Shown here: piece after piece, positions 7,901 through 11,100 of the stretch | Numbering within the stretch: the stretch's first letter is position 1 | Layout: each line of letters starts with the position of its first letter | Assembly: GCA_947478935.1 (NCBI GenBank) | Contig: CANJXV010000059.1 | Location: 1 to 11,100, forward strand | Direction of reading: 5' to 3' | DNA length: 11,100 nucleotides | Source: Comamonadaceae bacterium | GTDB lineage: Bacteria; Pseudomonadota; Gammaproteobacteria; Burkholderiales; Burkholderiaceae_C | Made by a program: the position numbers and the translations under genes | Notes under the pieces: generated by a model | Told to the model about the DNA's origin: nothing | Seen by the model: the letters and a program-made list of their open reading frames with translations, nothing else | Databases searched by the model: none

Positions 7901-8511
7901 GCATAGCGGCTCATGGCAAGGCCGTGCACGCCCAAATCCAAAATGTCTTGCACACTGGCCGGAAAAAACACCGGCGTGCCGCAGGCCTTAAAAATATGGT
8001 CGCTCTGGTGCGCCGCCGTCGAGCTTTTGGACACATGGTCATCACCAGCCACCGCAATCACGCCGCCCCAGGGGGTGGTGCCGGCCATATTGGCGTGTTT
8101 GAACACATCCGAGCAACGGTCTACGCCCGGGCCTTTGCCATACCAGATGCCGAACACGCCGTCGTATTTATTGCTGCCTGGCGGCGCAAAACCCAGTTGC
8201 TGCGTACCCCACAAAGCGGTGGCGGCCAGCTCTTCATTCACGCCGGGCTGGAAATGCACATGGTGCTCTAGCAAGCGCTTTTTTTCTTTCGCCAGCGACT
8301 GGTCGTAGCTGCCTAGTGGCGATCCGCGGTAGCCACTGATCAATCCCGCGGTGTTTTTGCCTGCTGTCAGGTCGCGCAGACGTTGCATCATGGGCAGGCG
8401 CACTAGCGCGTGCACGCCGCTCATAAAAGCCTGGCCGGTGGTTTGCGTGTATTTGTCGTCTAGCGTGACGGATGCGGCGCGCAGCTGGTCAGGGTGCAGG
8501 GGGGCATTCAT
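4912..8511 (-). CDS. Indolepyruvate ferredoxin oxidoreductase family protein, fused alpha-gamma form
   Basis: A single-chain 2-oxoacid:acceptor oxidoreductase of 1,199 residues. The family oxidatively decarboxylates 2-oxoacids, classically indolepyruvate and other arylpyruvates, to acyl-CoA using thiamine diphosphate and iron-sulfur clusters in the cytoplasm. Visible order: the N-terminal pyrimidine-binding region (LISGYRGSPLGSYD near 57-70); FCSGCPHNTS (468-477); the thiamine-diphosphate motif, GDG at 533-535 with NDAVAMTGGQ at 562-571; and a basic run at 651-657. A cysteine cluster follows (C674, C677, C680, C686, C707, C713, C718), suited to iron-sulfur ligation. The gamma (IorB-like) domain opens with GVGGTGV (769-775) and QDAGGLAQKGGATWSHV (796-812), and a C-terminal domain of about 230 residues matches the DUF6537 type. 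The ATG start has CCAGGAG at 8521-8527. It lies 98 nt downstream of the deaminase on the same strand, with no terminator between them. The exact substrate cannot be told from sequence. Confidence 0.93.
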   Translation of the reverse strand: MNAPLHPDQLRAASVTLDDKYTQTTGQAFMSGVHALVRLPMMQRLRDLTAGKNTAGLISGYRGSPLGSYDQSLAKEKKRLLEHHVHFQPGVNEELAATALWGTQQLGFAPPGSNKYDGVFGIWYGKGPGVDRCSDVFKHANMAGTTPWGGVIAVAGDDHVSKSSTAAHQSDHIFKACGTPVFFPASVQDILDLGVHGLAMSRYAGVWAGMKTIQEIVESSAAVDVDPHRVKIVMPTDFAMPAGGVHIRWPDGALDQEARLFDTKWYAALAYVRANRLNHNVIEGPNDRFGLMASGKAFNDTRQALLDLGLDDATCRRVGIRLHKVAVVWPLEAQLTREFASGLQEILVVEEKRQVIEYQLKEELYHWRADVRPRVVGKFTVSDDAASPYGIGGEWSGPEPSANRLLRANADLTPAMIARAIAQRLTALGVDPDVRARMDAQLAILDAKEKSMQALALGAPLAERQPWFCSGCPHNTSTRVPEGSRAMAGIGCHFMTLWMDRSTTGFTQMGGEGVPWVGQQPFVNDAHIFANLGDGTYFHSGLLAVRQSIAAGVNITYKILYNDAVAMTGGQQIGERPEGHSVIQIAQSMRAEGAQRIVVVTDEPQKYDGVKGLPEGVAVEHRDSLDSVQRVLREIQGTTVIIYDQTCATEKRRRRKRGTMVDPATRVVINELVCEGCGDCGVQSNCVSVEPLETELGRKRRINQSTCNKDISCVKGFCPSFVTVEGGKLRKKQSGALSTNSGPAAGLPEPTVFDLQQAHDGVWGLVVAGVGGTGVITIGQLLGVAAHIEGKGIVTQDAGGLAQKGGATWSHVLISNHQDAIRTTRVGMACADLVIGCDPIVTAGKETSLRLRAGRSRVVLNSHSQPTAAFVQNANWSNPGEACIAAIGATLQDPQSLGCVDAEAIATELLGDSIFTNPVLLGYAWQKGWIPLGQDALLQAMALNAVAVEKNQTAFHWGRLAAHDPAAVQRNLLPAQTVQFVRKQAPTSLDTLLEHRTIFLTGYQNAAYAKSYRDFVAKVRTAESALGAQADAKELPLSSAVARYLFKLMAYKDEYEVARLHSDPAFREKISTMFEGDYQVNYHLAPPLLAKKDEKGRLIKQRFGPWMGLGFRLLAPLKVLRGTALDIFGYSEERQGERALVQNYMQTLERMLTQLNPTTLPDALRFAKLPEEIRGFGHVKARHIAAVKPSWEGLGGKLP

Positions 8512-8520
8512 GGGTAAGGA

Positions 8521-8527
8521 CTCCTGG
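8521..8527 (-). promoter_or_regulatory. Ribosome binding site of the 2-oxoacid oxidoreductase
   Basis: On the minus strand, CCAGGAG lies 9 nt upstream of the ATG at 8511 and supports that start. Confidence 0.65.
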
Positions 8528-8610
8528 GTAGTAGAGCCGCCTTGTGGGCAGCAGTTGGTGCAGCTGGCTCGGGGTAAGAGGGCTGCGATAGGGTGTGCAG
8601 TGTAGTCAAA

Positions 8611-9882
8611 CTAAAAGCAAGTGTGTATCGCGCCGCTGATGGCCCCGTCGTCTTCAATCAGGGGCATCCAGCGCCATTTATCAAAGGTGGTGCAAGGGTG
8701 CGACAGGCCCAGTGCCACGCGGTCGCCCACCACCGGCACAAGTCCCGCAGGGTCAAAGCGCATAAAGGCGTGTTGGTCGTTCAGGGCGCTGATGCGCCAG
8801 TCGGACGGCGCTGCTCGCGCATCTTGCAAATTGCGCACCTGCGCGCTGGCGTGCCATTGCACTGTGGGCAGGGCGATGTCATACGAGATGTCGCGCTTGC
8901 CGCAGCTCAGCAGCGCCAGGCCGGGTTCGGGCACCGATTGCACCATGGCCCAGACCTCCAAGGCCGGTCGCAGCGAGTCCGTCAGCCCCTCGCGCTGCTC
9001 AATCAAGCGCAGGTAATGGCGGTAGTGTTCGTGGTCGTGCGTCAGGTAGCAACCTGAGCGCAACACGCCGCATACCTTTTGCGATAAACCCTGCGCTTGC
9101 AGCAGCGGTAAGACCAGGTCAAACACCGCCGAACCACCCGCCGAAAAAACAATTTCGCCCGGCGCAAACCAGCCGCGTGCGTCACAAGCGCGCGCCACTT
9201 CAAGCACCCGGCGCACCAGCGCGCTGACTGCCACCGGGTCCAGCGCGGGGTCGCAGACGGCGGCGTGGCCTTCATAGCATTCGACGCCGCCCAGGCGCAC
9301 CGCTTTGGATGCGGCCAGCGCTTGCGCTAGCGTCAAAGCTTCATCCAAAGTGCGGCAACCGGTGCGCTGGCCGGGAATGCCCATTTCCAGCAACACGTCA
9401 AAGGGTTGGCAGTCGGCTTGCGTATCCGCCCAGGCTTCAATCAAGCGCAACTGTGCGATCGAATCGACCAAAAAGTACACCCGCAAATCACGATGCTCGC
9501 GTAGCAGGTGTTGCAGCCCGGCCAGGTCTGCCACGCCCAGCACCTGGTTGGCAATGATCGCGCGCCGCACGCCGGCAGCCACGCCCACACCTAGTTGAAA
9601 CACCGTGGCAAAAGACAGGCCCCAAGCGCCTGCGGCCAGTTGCATGGCGAACAACTCGGGCGACATGCTGGTCTTGCCGTGCGGCGCCAGGTGTATGCCC
9701 TTGCGCTCTGCAAAGTCTTGCATCCAGCGCAGGTTGTGCGTCAAAGCGCTACGCCGCAACACCGCTAAAGGAAAAGCCAAGTCGTTGGCCAGCACATTCC
9801 AACCGCGCTGTGCGATGTCGGCCAAGGCACCGGGCTGTGTGCCTAGTGGAAAGCTTTTGCTATGCGGACCTAGTTCATGCAT
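8611..9882 (-). CDS. PLP-dependent amino acid deaminase, D-serine dehydratase-like (alanine racemase fold III)
   Basis: A 423-residue enzyme of the eukaryotic-type D-serine dehydratase/D-threonine aldolase group, which has an alanine-racemase-like barrel carrying pyridoxal phosphate and a C-terminal beta domain. The PLP lysine is K70 in APHGKTSMSP. A Gly-rich SAGGS (247-251) suits phosphate binding, and RSGCYLTHDH (275-284) is a family segment near the active site. LSHPCTTFDKW carries H395 and C397, which match the His-x-Cys zinc pair of zinc-dependent D-serine dehydratase. The expected reaction is zinc-assisted beta-elimination of a D-hydroxy-amino acid such as D-serine or D-threo-3-hydroxyaspartate, giving a 2-oxoacid and ammonia. 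The aldolase alternative is less likely but not excluded. The start at 9882 is the only plausible one: an in-frame TAA lies upstream with no ATG or GTG between. It has no clear Shine-Dalgarno sequence. It lies 58 nt after mltA and 98 nt before the oxidoreductase, all on the same strand. Confidence 0.88.
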   Translation of the reverse strand: MHELGPHSKSFPLGTQPGALADIAQRGWNVLANDLAFPLAVLRRSALTHNLRWMQDFAERKGIHLAPHGKTSMSPELFAMQLAAGAWGLSFATVFQLGVGVAAGVRRAIIANQVLGVADLAGLQHLLREHRDLRVYFLVDSIAQLRLIEAWADTQADCQPFDVLLEMGIPGQRTGCRTLDEALTLAQALAASKAVRLGGVECYEGHAAVCDPALDPVAVSALVRRVLEVARACDARGWFAPGEIVFSAGGSAVFDLVLPLLQAQGLSQKVCGVLRSGCYLTHDHEHYRHYLRLIEQREGLTDSLRPALEVWAMVQSVPEPGLALLSCGKRDISYDIALPTVQWHASAQVRNLQDARAAPSDWRISALNDQHAFMRFDPAGLVPVVGDRVALGLSHPCTTFDKWRWMPLIEDDGAISGAIHTCF

Positions 9883-9940
9883 ACCAGGGCGGCAAACTGC
9901 AAGATCTTATTGCTTGCGATTTTCATCATGTTTATTGCAC

Positions 9941-11100
9941 TCACTTTGGCCACAAAACCCACATCTGCAAAGGCTGCTTGAGCCGCCCTGCCAACTCCCC
10001 TGCTTGTGCGCCCGAGCCGGCAAAAAAGTCTGCGCGCACTGCACCCGTGATGGCGCTTCCAGTGTCCTGGGCGATGACTAGTTGCTGCAACTGGATTTGC
10101 GGGCCAGCCGAGCTAATCCAGACTGGTGTGCCATAGGGGATGCTGCCCGGATCGACAGCGATGGAGCGGCCAGCACTCAGGGCCACACCTTGTGCGCCGC
10201 GCGGGCCTGCTTCCGCGTCGCTATCGCTCAAGGCTTCTTCCCGAAAAAACACCATGCGCGGGTTGCTCCAGAGTAGCTCTTGCTGGCGCTGCGGATTGCG
10301 CGCCAGCCAGGCTTTGATGCCAGGCCAGCTGGCGTCTTTGGTCAGACCCTGGTCCAACAACCATTTGCCCACGCTTTTATAGGGCTGATCATTGGTGCCG
10401 GCAAAGGCCAGGCGGGTGGTGCGAAAGCTGCCATCGGCCTGTTGCACTCGGATGCGCCCCGAGCCTTGGATTTGTAGCACCATGGCATCTACCGGGTCGT
10501 TCAGATACACCAGCGCTTTGCCCTTGAGCGCAGCTTTGGCTTCGGGCAGTGTGTCCATTTCTTTGCGCGTGTACCAGGGCTTGCGGCTGGCCAGGTTGGC
10601 CGGAGGCGCATACATGGGTGCATTGAAATTAGCGCTGGGTGTGCGACCGGCCTCAAACACCGGCTCGTAATAGGCCGTGAGCAAACCCTGGGCCTCGCCT
10701 TGTAAGGATTCGACACGGTAAGGCTGTAAGTGGCGAAACATCCAGGCGCGCTGCCCGGCTGCGTCGGCGTTAGATAGCGCTATGGCTTGAGGGCACAAAG
10801 TAGCCAGGGCCGGGTTCATGCTGGCGCTGCGTTCACAGCTTCTGATCCAGGCGCGCCAGCCCTGGCCCAAGGCGTCTTGCTGTAAGCCGGGTAATGCGTC
10901 CCAGCCCACGCCTACCCAGCGGCTGCGCGCTTGGACGATGGTTTGCCCGGTTTCTACTTGAGGCGGCGCTACTGCTGCTGGCGCAGCGGGTGCGGATGGC
11001 GCTGACCCAGTGGACGCAGCGGGTGTTTGTTCTTCAACCGGTGCCTTCGTGGGGCTACTGGCGCAGCCGCCCAGGCTTCCTACAATCAGCGCGCACCCCA
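9941..11100 (-). CDS. mltA: Membrane-bound lytic murein transglycosylase A (N-terminus beyond the window)
   Basis: MltA is an outer-membrane lipoprotein that cleaves the MurNAc-GlcNAc bond of peptidoglycan, leaving 1,6-anhydro ends. The reading frame stays open to the right edge, well upstream of the GTG at 10909. Translating it gives a hydrophobic stretch ALIVGSLGGCASS, a lipobox (LGGC) whose Cys codon is at 11063-11065. After it comes a linker of about 45 residues rich in Ala, Pro, Ser and Thr, then RSRWVGVGWDALPGL, which opens the MltA domain. Family segments follow: GLLTAYYEPVFEAGR, QIQGSGRIRVQQADG, and AVDPGSIPYGTPVW of the 3D domain. The proposed catalytic Asp (E. coli D308) is in AQDTGSAI, codon 10064-10066. 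The C-terminus ends WVLWPK. Only the start codon and the first residues of the signal peptide are missing. The mature protein is complete. Confidence 0.94.
   Translation of the reverse strand, partial: GCALIVGSLGGCASSPTKAPVEEQTPAASTGSAPSAPAAPAAVAPPQVETGQTIVQARSRWVGVGWDALPGLQQDALGQGWRAWIRSCERSASMNPALATLCPQAIALSNADAAGQRAWMFRHLQPYRVESLQGEAQGLLTAYYEPVFEAGRTPSANFNAPMYAPPANLASRKPWYTRKEMDTLPEAKAALKGKALVYLNDPVDAMVLQIQGSGRIRVQQADGSFRTTRLAFAGTNDQPYKSVGKWLLDQGLTKDASWPGIKAWLARNPQRQQELLWSNPRMVFFREEALSDSDAEAGPRGAQGVALSAGRSIAVDPGSIPYGTPVWISSAGPQIQLQQLVIAQDTGSAITGAVRADFFAGSGAQAGELAGRLKQPLQMWVLWPK

Noticed and set aside
8604..8609. TTGACT as a -35 element ahead of the oxidoreductase
   Set aside because: No acceptable -10 hexamer lies 16-18 nt downstream on the minus strand.

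Overview
The window looks like ordinary chromosome from a betaproteobacterium, most likely order Burkholderiales and probably Comamonadaceae (inference). The evidence is the wording of the GyrB and DnaN proteins, the order dnaA-dnaN-gyrB with no recF between dnaN and gyrB, a GC content near 60% or higher in most genes, and a single-chain indolepyruvate oxidoreductase of about 1,200 residues. No close species can be named from the sequence alone.

Layout: positions 1-4239 hold the replication-initiation block on the plus strand: the 3' end of dnaA (DNA-binding domain IV), complete dnaN (sliding clamp) and complete gyrB (gyrase B subunit). A GC-rich stem-loop lies between dnaN and gyrB, and a strong intrinsic terminator follows gyrB. 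Positions 4338-11100 are all on the minus strand and converge on gyrB. In transcription order they are mltA (lytic transglycosylase lipoprotein, N-terminus cut off by the right edge), a PLP/zinc D-serine-dehydratase-like amino acid deaminase, the fused 2-oxoacid (indolepyruvate) ferredoxin oxidoreductase, and a small VOC-fold protein. The gaps are 58 nt, 98 nt and 178 nt. The first three could share a transcript; the VOC gene lies beyond a larger, AT-richer gap that carries an imperfect hairpin.

How the genes work together: dnaA, dnaN and gyrB supply replication initiation, polymerase processivity and supercoiling. The deaminase would turn D-hydroxy-amino acids into 2-oxoacids and ammonia. 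The oxidoreductase decarboxylates 2-oxoacids (typically arylpyruvates) to acyl-CoA with reduction of an electron carrier. A metabolic link between the two is possible but only suggested by adjacency. MltA acts in the periplasm on murein and is probably an unrelated neighbour.

I looked for an undescribed system and found no convincing one. There is no CRISPR array, transposon, toxin-antitoxin pair, tRNA or rRNA. The least ordinary part is the VOC gene and its flanking spacer (about 4320-4911). It is visibly lower in GC than its surroundings, starts with TTG, and sits next to an unexplained hairpin.
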